From Chondrosia reniformis (Eukaryota; Porifera; Demospongiae; Chondrillida; Chondrillidae), in contig OX359190.1 of NCBI GenBank assembly GCA_947172415.1, forward strand, positions 8,308,001 to 8,372,000: DNA of 64,000 nucleotides, in the 5' to 3' direction. Under the pieces are notes generated by a model. The model saw only the letters and a list, made by a program, of their open reading frames with translations, had not been told where the DNA came from and made no database searches. Position 1 is the first letter of the stretch. Each line of letters begins with the position of its first letter. Below are positions 23,456-36,228 of this stretch, in pieces. A program made the position numbers and the translations under genes.

Positions 23456-23835
23456 CAAAATACCATAGTAACCTAATATGAATGAATAAATGAATTTCTC
23501 AGACAGCTGTATCTCCAATGCTGTCGGTATATAAGTCTAGGTCCAGCCATATGAATTACATATATTATAAATTAATTAATATTATTGTCTAACTGTAGTA
23601 TTACCACTTTTATATATGTATAATGTTGTAAGGGACTAGTAACAGAACGGGCATATAATATACGTATATGAACTTGTATCCTTATGTGTATCTATTCTAA
23701 ACTGTATATATTACTGTGGTATAGAATTTAAAAACCCTCCTAGGAGCCATGAATTGCACATTGTTTAGTCATTTACATAAAACTACAGTATATACAATGT
23801 CATCTTATACTTATATATGTAAGATTGTCATATAG

Positions 23836-23875
23836 CCCCTGCTGATAATCATAATGTTATGTTTATCAGCAGGGG
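23836..23875. repeat. perfect 13-bp palindrome arms created in this unit
   Basis: CCCCTGCTGATAA is followed 14 bp later by its exact complement. Other units have only the left arm, followed by gtgtaagacata. The twin unit has it at 45110-45149. Confidence 0.85.
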
Positions 23876-24120
23876 TATTCATTTTACCCTATATGACCTA
23901 CATTCCATTCATTTCATCATGTGTCCTAAGTTAACATCTCATTCAACTTTTTGGTGCCAAAAAGGTGTATATATACATTTGTCATGGTAATTTACTGAAT
24001 TAAAGGGTGCCATTGAAAACACAAGTATATCTCCAAACTTGGTGCTTGTACACCATAGTGGCATAGTAGATCTATTTCTTTCATTTGGTTGGTATTGCTT
24101 AGTAAGTGATTCTTGTGTTG

Positions 24121-25185
24121 GTAAAAGCTAGAGCTGGTCAACAAACATACAGTGGAATTGTAGATTGTGCTAGGAAGATTTACAAGGCAGAAGGATTTAG
24201 GGCTTTCTGGAAAGGAGCCCCAGGTAACAGCATGCAAGATCACATGCATATATCTAGCTGTAGATATAGATTCATCGTCGTACCTGTAATGGCATCCTCC
24301 AAGCTAAATTCACCCTCTAAGATTACTGTACATATATAGTATACTGGTACCTTTTAATAGGTCAATTGAAATTAAGTTGCACTTTAACATGACAGACTTC
24401 ATCTGTAAAACATTTAATATACATACATGCATTTTTAAACTGTAAAATTTGTTTGAAGTAAGGAACCTATTTGCATTATATGATACAATGTCTTATAATC
24501 TAGAGAACCACAATTAGGAAATCACTATGTAGACTCTCACGTATGCATTTTAGAACCCCTGCACTTTAGTTCTCTATAGGCTTTTTACAGAGTAGGCATA
24601 GCATGTAGGAAAATGGTGTATTACATTTTTCACTTGTATTCCTTTTTTGCATATAGCTAGATTTTCCGATCCTCTCCTCAATTTGGTGTTACTCTCTTAA
24701 CTTATGAACTCCTTCAGAGAATGTTTCCTGTGGACTTTGGAGCCAAAAAGTATATTTTTAAATATGCAACATGACAAATAAGTATGTACGTGTATGTTAG
24801 GGATTTCTTCTAACTGTGCCAAACGTATTTTTGAGATGGTTCATTAGTCACTGAAGAAGACCCCTAGGGTCAAAACCTCCAAATCTTTAAAGAAATAACT
24901 GTGCCTCTAGACGTTCAAAAGTCTAAAAAATAAACCATCTCAAAGATAGTTTGTATGTCTTTACCAAAAATGTGCAATTCTTTCTTTGATATACATCATT
25001 ATATATGATACATAATTTCTTTCTGACTGTGTGCCACCAGGGGAAGTACTGCCAATTTGACTCCGATGACATCACCACAGAACCCTGATTTGATTGGTGG
25101 ATTTAGCTTAGCTAAAGCAAGCTTTGCAGCAACAGAAAGACAATACAATTTGGTGTTTCCATCTCGACCAATATCAAGATATTAA
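24121..25185 (+). pseudogene. aralar 3'-exon fragment, copy 3 (frameshift, lost acceptor)
   Basis: Exon equivalents lie at 24121-24223, 24657-24749 and 25041-25185. The first has lost its AG acceptor (tgtag changed to tgttg) and the second has a 1-bp deletion (ctagattttcc for ctagagttttcc). The last exon is open to TAA. Non-functional. Confidence 0.9.
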
Positions 25186-26939
25186 ATTAAATTATGTTTC
25201 CTATATTGTACCATTTAAGTTTTATAAATAGATTGTAGAATAATGCAAACACCTGTGATTTTACATTATTGTTATTATTTAATTTCAACCTGCTATAGAC
25301 ATTCAAATGATTGTGAGAGGCATACATGAAAATACTTATTAAAATAATATGTTGGCCCTATTTGTACATTGTGCTATTATTTGTATATAGTAGTGTAGGC
25401 ATCATAAATGCAGGCCTTTGGAAAAAAATATTTAAATGAAGAATATTCAAAGCTCAAGTTTGTAAAGTGTATTTCTTACAACTTCAAATTAAATGTCTAT
25501 AAAATTTCCAAGTTGCGAATGCACATCGCGTATATATAATAACACTCTATACGTATATACTTGTTCCCAAACACCATATTATGTTCATTTAATTTTCATG
25601 TGAGGTATATAAACTTATTATGTATATGGGCTGTCATTATCTTGCCTAATGATCAGGTAACAGTCTTGTTCATTTCTGCAATTATATAATTTATATACTA
25701 AACATATTTAACCAAGTTCTCCATAATTCTTTACATACATGTCATCATTTGAAATATGCTACACTTGCTAAAGGAGCTAGTGTATCTGATGCAGGTTTTT
25801 TGGCTACTGCCTGGTTAATTGCTGGCAATATAAATGTACATGTATTTATTTATCCATTACATTGGCTATACGTATATATGATAGCCTATTATAATAGTGG
25901 AGTTAGTGCAGAGAGGTATATGAGAGAGTAATTAAGTACATATAAAGAAATAATAAAGATACAGAATAAGCTGGTGCATGTGTTCTTATCATGATGTCCT
26001 AATGCATGCTTGGCTAAAGAGATTTCCTAATTGTGGTTTTGTGTTATATTACATCATTTTATGATTTGGCCAATATTTTAAGTTCCTTGCTTCAAATCCT
26101 ATATTTTGGATTCTGTAACAAATGTTAGGTAAATGCCTTAGCCTGTCTAGAGTAAACATGTTCCTCAATTGACCTAGGGTGGAGCAGGTCTATATATACA
26201 TATAGGTTATCCTGATTGGAACATTTCAAAAGTCACATACAGGAGGTCTCTCAAGTGGTGGAGTGTGGAGTGTTCTGTAGTGTATATAGCTAATTTTCTC
26301 TGAAGATACTTTGTTATTGAATGTTGCTTTTGTGGCTTGCTTAAATTAACTTAATTAAAGTTCTGCATGCGCCATCCTTTCTACATGTACAGTGATAATT
26401 AAGGCACACAAAACACGTGAATATGTTTGATAACACATTAGTCACACCTCAACACCACAACAATTGTCTTACTGGTTGGGTTGCTAATTAGCCATCGCAT
26501 AAATCTCGGACCACTTGGAATTCTAATGGCGCAGTTTTGGTCTTACCATGCATTTTACATGCATGATTCTGCTTCTTAATTGGTATATATTATTATAAGT
26601 TCAAAATAAAATATCTTGTTGAGACATAATATAAGGGCCCACATACATGTTCATGTTCATGCAAGGAGATTTCTGCATTAGCTATATTTAATTGCTGATG
26701 AAGGCCCTTTTGGGTTGAAATATATATTTATTTCTAATTTAACTGAAGCTTTCTTATTTCTATATATGAATGCAACAACTATATACTCCATATCTTTTTA
26801 TAAATGATGATAGATAGTCAAACCTAACTAAAACACATTCAATTAGTTATATTAATTGTTGATTTTTAAATTTTAATTGGTTTACATTGAATAGGGTGCA
26901 CGTGGGCATTGTTTTTTAGCAATCCCCACTTTATAGAGG

Positions 26940-27075
26940 TCACTGAAGAAGACCCCCAGGGTCGAAACATTTGGCAGAATGAAGAACCAAAAACCTGTGT
27001 CTCTAGACGCTCCCAAAGTCAAAAGATACCCTTTCCAAAGATAAGTTCAATGCAGTTAAAAGAAATATACTTATT
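26940..27075 (+). mobile_element. 136-bp retro-insertion with hammerhead-like core and 11-bp target duplication
   Basis: CTTTATAGAGG occurs at 26929-26939 and 27076-27086. Sibling units have it once, followed directly by gtactactg. The insert starts TCACTGAAGA. Its core is CTGAAGA (26943-26949), the 5-bp stem GACCC/GGGTC (26951-26963) and GAAAC (26964-26968). GTC comes about 50 nt later (27018-27020) and can close a short stem III (ACaTTTGG with CCAAAGT, one bulged A). This copy keeps the GAAA that the aralar-intron copies have lost. One extra A between A9 and stem II departs from the hammerhead consensus. The 5' half of stem I is missing, as in a 5'-truncated element. Confidence 0.65.
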
Positions 27076-27340
27076 CTTTATAGAGGGTACTACTGTATGT
27101 ATATCAATGTGGTGGTAAAAAATGAACGATAAAACCACTTCGAATCGAATACTATATAACCAACTGAAATTTCTAAAACATTGAATTATTTTGAATTCTT
27201 ACAGAGCTGCATAACAATTGTACTACATAGCTATAGACTATATGTTATCCTAAAGAATAGTTGACCTGCCAATTCTTGCTATATACTAATGCTTAATCTG
27301 TGTTCCTACTATAATGCAGCATCTGTCTTATAAGAACTCT

Positions 27341-27937
27341 TTATCTTGCTGACTCTAGTTCACATTCTATATTGTTAGTTTCGCATGCAGCTACAGCAAT
27401 TTCGTTACCATCAGCTTTTTCAAGACATTCTTCCAACTCTTCATCACAATCTCTAGGTTCTTCAGAGACTTGCTCCCTAAACGCCTCACAAAATGCTTTT
27501 CCTTCTTCCAGCAAGTGTGGGTAGGTGTCAATGTGTTCGTCAATTACACATAAGGCAAGCTCACTTTCACATTCAGTCATGTCAACAAGAGGAATTTCTT
27601 CCTCCTCTTCTTCATTTTCATGTGCACATTCTACAAAATCTTCATAACAGTTAGCATTCCTTTTAATCTCTGAGTGTCTCTTTTTGGCTCCCCCACAAAA
27701 TACTGGCAAGCTACAGAACCTTTCAGATAACTTGTAGAATTCATCTTCGGTGAAATATGCTAAGGCACATTCAGCTAATTCCTTTTCACATTCTTCAAGA
27801 GATTGACTTTCCTCACATTCTTCCATCAGAGCAAAGCACGGCTTCACAGTTACCTTTACATGGTGATCAGTTGCTGGAGCCCCATTAGTGATGACATTTA
27901 CTCCCAGTAGAGTAAGGAATAGGATCATTCCCTTCAT
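27341..27937 (-). CDS. secreted acidic cysteine-rich protein, gene 5 (alpha class)
   Basis: 198 aa, alpha class: the first Cys is in VKPCFALMEEC with no KR before it. It has 15 cysteines, six CX6C pairs, a six-Glu tract and the linker KKRHSEIKRNANC, where the usual KRH has become KRN. The C-terminal module reads LEKADGNEIAVAACETNN then IECELESAR; this end is shared with gamma gene 6, pointing to sequence exchange. TATA is 85 bp upstream. The open frame, signal peptide and spacing match gene 1 closely. Function unknown. Confidence 0.88.
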   Translation of the reverse strand: MKGMILFLTLLGVNVITNGAPATDHHVKVTVKPCFALMEECEESQSLEECEKELAECALAYFTEDEFYKLSERFCSLPVFCGGAKKRHSEIKRNANCYEDFVECAHENEEEEEEIPLVDMTECESELALCVIDEHIDTYPHLLEEGKAFCEAFREQVSEEPRDCDEELEECLEKADGNEIAVAACETNNIECELESAR

Positions 27938-28220
27938 TTTTGTGACTGTTATGAAGATAATACCTATTGATTTTCACTGCAGTATAAAATGCCAAGTTTC
28001 AAATCTATACCAAGTTAAACTCTTTTATAGGAGAATATATTAACTGTTTTTATATTGTATTATTATAATTAGCTAGTATATATTTATTTAGCCGGGCATC
28101 CTCATTACGTACAATGTAGAGGTAAGCTCTTGCTAGTGATTATAAGGAAATATTCTAGGAAAGCGTGGGCAAATGAGGGGAGGAGTTAAGGCTTCATGGA
28201 GAATATACTATATATAGTGC
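27938..28220 (-). promoter_or_regulatory. promoter of gene 5
   Basis: The TATA box TATAAAAG is at 28022-28029. The conserved upstream block with GCGTGGGC lies near 28164. Confidence 0.75.
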
Positions 28221-30349
28221 AAATTACAAAATACCATAGTAATCAGTACCTAATTGATAATATAAATAATTCATATGGTTGGACCTCATTCATTCAATCA
28301 TTCATTCATTTCATCATGTGTCTTAGTTAATACATCTCCTTCAATGTTTTGGTACCAAAAGGTGTGTATAATATTGTCGTGGTAATTTACTAAATTGAAG
28401 TAGAAGGGTGCTGTTGAAGGTGCTGAAAACACCAGTATCTTTGAATTTGGTGCTTGTGTATCTGCCTTGTCTTGGTAGTGTAACCTTGTAGGCATATATA
28501 AGTGGTAAAGGCTTATAATGCTAGCAGGTAGTTGAGCCATATATACGTACTTGGGTGGACGGTCTGGTATCCCCTTGCAAGTAGTGATGGTTTGTAGCCC
28601 TGTATATAATAAGCACTCTAATTCTAATAATAATATAATACCCCTAGATTTAGCATGGCAGCTGTATGCCCCTGTAACATGTGACCAGTTTGACTGGAGT
28701 CCAGGAGATCATACATATTCATGTACATGGTGGTCTCTCTTAAAAGAGCAATAATTGGGTTTAGCAGTTTGACCCAGTGTATCAATTCAAGAAATCCCAC
28801 CTGTGACATGTGTATTAACTGGTTTACATACATATTATACGTATTACATATATATATATATAAAAATGCTAAGGGAGCTACGTAATGTATCTGATGCAGG
28901 TTTTTTGCTACTGACTGGTTAACTGCTGGCAATTTATTTTACATGTATTTATCCATTTAATTGGCTATATATATTTAAAGGCCTTTTATAGAGGGGTCAG
29001 TGCAGAGAGGTATATTCTGTATATATGTATGTATGAGAGAGTATTTAAGTATATAAAGATACAGAATAAGCTGGTGTGTTCTAAGACTTATGTTTTCCCT
29101 CAATAATGATGTCCTAAATGTATGGCTAGTGATTCCTAATTGTGGTTCTGTGCATGGTTTATTACATCATTTTATGATTTGGCCAATATTTTAAGTTCCT
29201 TGTTAGGTAAATGCCTTCGCCTGTCTAGAGTAAACATGTTCCTCAGTTGACCTAGGGTGGAGAAGGTCTAGGTTATCCTGATTGGGACATTTCAAAAGTC
29301 ACATGCAGGAGGTCTCTCAAGTGGTGGAGTGTGGAGTGTTCTGTAGTGTAGCTAATTTTCTCTGAAGATAATTCTTTATTGAATGTTGCTCTTGTGGCTT
29401 GCTTAAATTATATAAAGTTCTACATGCATTAGCCTTTCTACAGTTCTATCTGCAAGAGGTGATAAGGCACACAAACGTGAATATGCTATCTTTGGAAATG
29501 GTCATTTTTCGACTTTTAGAGCATCTAAAGACACAGTATTTCTTGCTTCTTCTTAAAGCCAATCTCTTTGACCTTAGTTCAGGTGTATTAAGGCCTGTCA
29601 CAGGTCTTTGGGGCGGCTTCCTGTTAATGATTAAGTATATTGATTGTTATATGGTTAATTAGAATATGCTCAATAAAAATGGCCATTAATAGAAAGTTTT
29701 CTTTAAATGTACAATTAAGGGAAGAAAAGTGTACAAGAATAAAAAATAAGGTGTTTTAGGTAAATCATAAAATTATAACTGTGTTCCATGCACTTTTTTA
29801 TTTTCTTTTTATGGACTGTAACTTCAGATGGTAACACAATTGGTAAAGAGCCATGCTCTTGTATGTGATTCCTTTCAAGGGTTTTAACTTGTTGTGACAA
29901 TGAAAAGTAACACTTATAAATCACTTTAACCTGTGACCCAGTCATCAAGGGTCATGTTGCTTAGTCATGTCTCCTTGTCTGTTGCTTTTGAGGAGGCAAC
30001 AGAGTTCATCATATCTTGTGAGTTCAATAATTTCTGAGATTATGAGTGATATACGTATACTCCGTCGCTTTTATCACTAATTTGGCGGGACTTTCAGGAT
30101 GGCTCAGCTAGCGTCTGATTGTTCTTGCTTAAATGCTGACGACTTCATAGAATGCTCTTGCCCCGACTACTCCAAGCATTTGCCCCCCCTCCACCCTTGG
30201 CATTGACTTGTCCCCCCCTTGGATATGTTGAGAATTCTATTTTACATGTACATCAATTTAGGCCTTTATAAAAGCTTCAATGACACAATAAATGATAATA
30301 TGAAATGAACAATAAATGATAATATGAAATGCACAATATTCTATACAAC

Positions 30350-30628
30350 AATTTTCCTAGGCATTCTAGTCCATAAGCATGCCTCCTATTGTTTCTAAAT
30401 CATCAGTTTTTGTGGTGATATGATTGCAATTTTAATCAAGTAAGAAAGATTTTTTGCCAAATTTATTCTCAAACAGGTTTTGATCATTTTTATCTGTGAA
30501 AAGCTTCATTCCACTGATGCTGTCCCAACTGGAATTGTCATGCAAATATTAGCCAGGGTATTCAAATTAGGGAACATTGCTTTGAGCATTTCAATTGTTA
30601 CAAGATAGTTTAGAGCTAAAGTAGCCAC
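30350..30628 (-). pseudogene. hAT transposase C-terminal remnant (copy)
   Basis: Nearly identical to the remnant at 15110-15386, including the TGA in place of Arg after IPVGTASVE. So the stop predates the segmental duplication. Confidence 0.7.
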
Positions 30629-30944
30629 AAATATCCTTACTCAAAGTGAAGCAAAGAAGACTTAGTACAGAAAGCTTGCAGACTATGTGCATATACTAGT
30701 CAGCTTCTAATTTATAGATAAAACCTACCAGACCTTGGGCCAGAATACATGTGGGCTTTGTTGGCCCTTTTCAGGGCAAGTCCCACCTCTTAGCAGTGAA
30801 TGTACGTGTTCTTTCCAAGTGTCCGGTGATTTATAAGATGTCTAACTAATACCACAACTAGTAAGACATTGAGGTCTTAAAGGGCCCCCAGTTAACAACC
30901 ACAGTGAATTTGATGTACCTTGAGAGTGAACTAAGATATTAATG

Positions 30945-31170
30945 TTTCACTACATTCACACATATGCATGGCTTCTAAGTTATAGACCATTTTGTAACTT
31001 GCTGATAACACTCAGTAAGACTGCGACTCTGTTTTCTGTGGCAACTGTATTCGCGGCCATAAAGAACTGGACACACTCTAAATAGGAAGATACAAACTCT
31101 GAAACTGTTGTTCCACTGTAGCCATCCTTGTTGCCAAATGTGATATCGTGGGTTCAATCTAATGAGGTGG
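30945..31170 (-). pseudogene. possible gag remnant (copy)
   Basis: Copy of the segment at 15700-15925, with the same FFMATNTVA..VAVLLSVIS pattern and the same frameshift. Confidence 0.35.
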
Positions 31171-31866
31171 CAATCGTGCAACATAAGAATCAACTTATAC
31201 ACAGCTATAGCTCATTCAATCAACTAACTGCTTACAGTAAAATAACACACAATGTCATATTTAAATGACACATGACTCAACATAGTTACACAACATTACA
31301 AGAGTAAATTGTCACAAATTCAAAATGTAAAGCGCAACTAAAGTGACATCAGCTTTAACTGATTGAAACCTAATTAAAGAGAGCACAAGTATGTCCAAAA
31401 GTTTGATAACAGATCTATATAGCTGTAGATATTACCAACACAAAGCCATATAAAAGTTAGATACAGAATGAGTTAGTGTACTTATTGTGATTCCCTAGAC
31501 CTGCATAGATCGTGATTTCCTAATTGCAAACTTGCATGAGAATGACCTAAAGATTTCCTAATTGTGGTTCAGTGGTTTATAACATCCCATGGACCAATTT
31601 TTAAGCTCCTTGTTTCAAATTCGGATTGTATAACAGTTGGTAGTGTGGATAGTAGCTAATTTTCTCTGAGAAGAAAATTCATCATTGAATGATGCTCTGA
31701 TAGCTTGCATGCTTAAATAGAGGTGATAATTTATAAGGTGCATGAAATGGGCTGGGTCTTGAATATCAGCTTGTCTGATGAAGTGAATCACCACTAATTA
31801 AGAATATAAACTGATTATTTGGTGTAGTTAGTTTAAGAGGGAGAACATGAGAGAGGCATTGCTGTG

Positions 31867-31939
31867 GCAGTTGTAGCTCAGTGGCAGAGCAACTGGTGGT
31901 CATAACCAGTTGTCCTCGGTTCGATTCCCGGCAATTGCT
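31867..31939 (+). tRNA. tRNA-like sequence, CAT anticodon (Met) or tRNA-derived SINE head
   Basis: 73 nt. The acceptor stem GCAGTTG pairs with CAATTGC (one G-T). The D arm is GCTC..GAGC. The A box TAGCTCAGTGG and B box GGTTCGATTCC match the RNA polymerase III consensus. The anticodon stem ACTGG/CCAGT encloses nine nucleotides (TGGTCATAA) rather than seven, with CAT in the expected place, and the T stem has one C-C mismatch. The direct repeat ATGGGCTGGGT lies at 31747-31757 and 32089-32099, on both sides. A slightly decayed tRNA gene or a SINE head fits better than a perfect tRNA. Confidence 0.55.
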
Positions 31940-33219
31940 TCTTTCGTGTTTTTCCCTCTTTATGATGTTTCATTGATTATTACTTGTGGTTTGATTATCA
32001 CATCGATTATTCATAGATTTACCCAGCTCTCCTATGGTTGATGGTGGCCAGCGACCCATTGGTTAAGATGGCCCCTCCCACTGGAGATGGGCTGGGTAGA
32101 CCTATGTAATGTGTTCTATATATATGTTTCTTAAATAAAATGTACTTGCATCTGATATATAATCTAAGACCTACATTCCTTTCATTTATTCATGTGTCTT
32201 ATAGACAGAGATGAGTCTTCTTACCAGGTTTAGTTCCTTATATATAGCCTATTTTAATTTATTACAGAGTAGGCATATATAGCATGTAGGAAAATGTTTA
32301 CAAAGGTACCTCAGACAAGCTCCTTTCTATATACATGCAGATAGCCTGATATCTAAATTTAGTTTTAATATTGTTTTTCTTACCCACTATAATATACCGA
32401 TACAGGTGTTAGTTTGAACATATATATGTATAGCATTATCCAGTGACTCCCCTTAATAATATAAAATAATTGTCAGATCTAAATAATATATACTAATACA
32501 TATATACAGTGCTCTCTAGATTTGAGCTATATAATTTGAACATATATATGTATAGCATTCTCCATGTATCCAGTGACTCCCCTTAATAATATATAAAGTA
32601 ATTTTCAGATCAATGTAATAATCAGAGGTACGTACATATATACCATTTATACATTTTTAAGTTGCTTGAAGTAATGAAGGAACTTAAATTGCTGGAGCCA
32701 TATTCAATGTGGTTTAAACTACAGAACCACTATATATTAGGAAATCAAATATGCATTATGTTGACTCTCAAAAAAGCAAGCACTAAACTGAATCTATATG
32801 TATTTACCAGTCAATCAGGTTCTATATATAGAACTGTAATAATTTCTATTCATGAAGAACTATAATAACATTTGTAATAAACACTAGCTCTTCTACATAA
32901 TATATGACTGTATGTTTTCCAGCATATACGTACATCTAAATTGAATATCATTCCCACAATGAAGTTTAAAATTATTCTCAAAATTTCAATTGCAGTTAAT
33001 GAAGAACATGTAAGTTGTTGTTGTGTTCTAAGTGGTGCTAAAATAGCTATATATATATATAGCTACAAGAGTTATAGCTAAGATAGATTATTCTAATTAG
33101 GATCTTAGCCATTATATGGATAAGAGGATAATCGAATTGGCATCACACAGGTACCCAATTGCAAGCAAAACTATATAAGACTATTGATATCAATCATACA
33201 GTCATGGCTGTACATACTG

Positions 33220-34890
33220 CATGAACAGCATGGAGGGGGAGCTAATGTTTGATTTGGGGAACAAAAACTATACTGTTCTATTTAAGTGTCAAGTGAAGGT
33301 TGATCTGTGCTTGGGGGCAAGGATAAAAGCACTGGCTAGAAGCTATGTGCATAGTGGACTGGTTTTGATAATGACATCAAGAGGTAGAGTTAGGACTATC
33401 ACTCTTGCCAGAGAGCCGAAAGCTCTCCTCCAGCAGTACCCCATGCATCACCATGGATATAGCCTACCAGACCTTGGGCCAGGATACATGTGGGCTTTGT
33501 TGGCCCCTTTCAGGGCAAGTCCCACCTCTTACCAGTGAGACTGAAAATGGCCTCCCATCTAGTTAACCTCAAGTGAATTAAACAATTTTATGAAGACTAT
33601 AATGGTATCAACCATATTCATGTGCTTCATGTACCTTATAAATTATCACTTCTAATTAAGCATGTAAGCTATGAGAGCATCATTCAATAATGAATTTTCT
33701 TCACAGAGAAAATTAGCTTCACTACAGAATACTCGATCCACACTCCACCAACTGTTACATAATCCAAAATGGGATTTGAAGTAAGGAACTTAAAAAATTG
33801 GCCCATGGGATGTAATAAACCACAGAACCAAAATTAGGAAATCTTTACTTGATTCTCATGACAGTACGTATGCATTTAGGAAATCATGATCTCCAGGGAC
33901 CACTCTATAGCTACTATATAGAGAACTATAAATGTATAGATTCCTTATATAGGTATAATTGTATTATATTTCAGTTAAAAGAAAGCTATATAGTGGCAAA
34001 ATGTTGTTTAATTATGTGTTCAGGATTCTCCAATTGTGTTATAAATCCTGGATTATTTATCATTGCAATTGGTTTGCATGGAACTGCATACGTATGGTCT
34101 CCATCACCATTATTCCTATATAACAATGTATATAAAGGATGATGACAAAATTATATATATGGGTTACCTAATTAAAGAGAGCCCAAATATGTCCAAAATG
34201 TTGATAACAGATCTATATAGCTGTAGATATTACCAACACAAAGCCATATAAAAAGTTAGATACAGAATGAGTTAGTGTACTTATCGTGATTCCCCAGGCC
34301 TGCATAGATCGTGATTTCCTAATTGCAAACTTGCATGAGAATGACCTAAAGATTTCCTAATTGTGGTTCAGTGGTTTATTACATCCCATGGGCCAATTTT
34401 TAAGTTCCTTGCTTCAAATCCCATTTCGATTTGTGTAACAGTTGGTGGAGTGTGGATCGTAGCTAATTTTCTCTGAGAAGAAAATTCATCATTGAATGAT
34501 GCTCTGATACTTGCGTGCTTAATTAGAGGTAATAATTCATAAGATGCGTGAAGCACATGACTATGATTGATACCATTAGTCTTCATAAAACAGTCTAATT
34601 CACTTGAGGTTAACTATAGATGGGAGGTCATTTTCAGTCTCACTGCTAAGAGGTGAGACTTGCCCTGAAAGGGGTCAACAAAGCCCACATGTATCCTGGC
34701 CCAAGGTCTGGTAGGCATGGGGTACTGCAGGAGGAGAGCTTTTGGCTATCAGGCAAGAGTGACTGTCCTAGCTCTACCTCTTGATGTCATTATCAAAACC
34801 AGTCCACCATGCACATAGCTTCTAGCCAATGCTTTTATCCTTGCCCCCCAGCACAGATCAACCTTCTCTTGATACTTAATAAGAACTTTT
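33220..34890. repeat. large imperfect inverted repeat (arms about 650 bp)
   Basis: The forward arm from about 33230 (tgatctgtgcttgggggcaa) through 33845 (accaaaattaggaaatc) is found inverted from about 34345 to 34880. The centre lies near 33950-34250. Similar forward-only arms occur at 14350-14830 and 62150-62930, and inverted-only arms at 16260-16790 and 51930-52470. Confidence 0.75.
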
Positions 34891-35983
34891 GTGGTTGCTA
34901 TGTGATTGCTCTGTGGTAGCTCTTGTGGTTGCTATGTGGTTACTTGCCTACTGTATCTGTAATATGTATCTCCTTAAATGTTGGACACAAAGCTAACCAG
35001 AGGTATTCTACTTTGCACTCCATTTGTCAGCTCTCCAATGGATACTGTTACAGGTCAGCCTGACAGGGTGTTTACACACTCAATATTATCAAAGGTATCC
35101 ATACCTGGATATGTACAGACACATGTACGTGGCCTTTGGGTTACAGACTATCTTGGTACATTGTGCACAAGGCATTTCTAATTGAAGTCTTATTATATAT
35201 ATCATTATCCTTTATTGTGAGTAAGCAAAGCGTACATACATTCCTCAGGTAACCTAGGGTGGAACAGGTCTATTGGTTATCCTGATTGGCACACTTAAAA
35301 GTCACAGACCGACGGTCTCTTGAATGGTGGGGTGTGGAGTGTTCTGCATGTAGAACTTTATATAATTGATGAAGCCATTAGGGCAGCGTTCAATAAAGAA
35401 TTATCTTCAGAGAAACTTAGCTACTCTACCAGCCTTTCTACAGTTCCATCTGATAAGGCACACACATGAATATGATACCACATACATATACCACATACCA
35501 CCATATACCACCACATTAAACACCACAACAATTGTCTTATTCTCGGGCTACTTGGAATTTGAATGGCAGTTTTGGTCTCATCATTTTACATGCATGATCC
35601 TGTTTATATATAAGTTCAAAATATAATATCATATGGACCCACATATGCATGTTCATGCAGGGAGTTTTCTACACTAGTCGTATATATAATAAAATATATT
35701 TTATGTACATTCATGGGCACTTTAATAATAATAATATATTATATATATAAAGCTGTATTTATTTAATTGCTGATGAAGCCCCTTTGGGTTGAAATATATA
35801 TTCTTTTCTAAAGAATTCATTGTTACTGAAGCTTGCTATAATTTGTGATCCCAACAACTATATACTCCATATCTTTATATAAATGATGGTAGGTAGTCAA
35901 GTGTAACTAAACATTACATTCAATTTGTTATATTGATTGTTGATTAATTTGGTTTACATTGAATAGGGTGCACCATATATATA

Positions 35984-36228
35984 AGAGAACAATAAAAATT
36001 TTCTACAAAAATTGTGAAGATGTAGGGATGGCACAAAAGGCAGAGAAACAAGAAAGGGATGTTACACAGTGAAGCATTAGCTATATATGCATGAATCATA
36101 CAACACCCTTGCTTGTAGGATTCATGCATAGCTAATGCTTCACTGTGTAACATCCCTTTCTTGTTTCTCTGCTTTTTGTGCCATCCCTACATCTTCACAA
36201 TTTTTGTAGAAAATGTTTATTGTTCTCT
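35984..36228. mobile_element. hairpin (foldback) element, copy B
   Basis: Near-identical to 17795-18039 and in the same location relative to the next gene, so it was duplicated with the unit rather than transposed independently. Confidence 0.85.

Larger units (their letters stand above)
23456..27340 (+). repeat. array unit carrying aralar fragment, genes 4 to 5
   Basis: Follows aralar intron 1, exons 2-4, the 3' flank and the pre-gene block. It is the sister of the unit at 44700-48460, sharing a roughly 100-bp inversion (23537-23637) and a de novo palindrome (23836-23875). The ribozyme-like insertion at 26940-27075 is unique to it. Confidence 0.8.
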
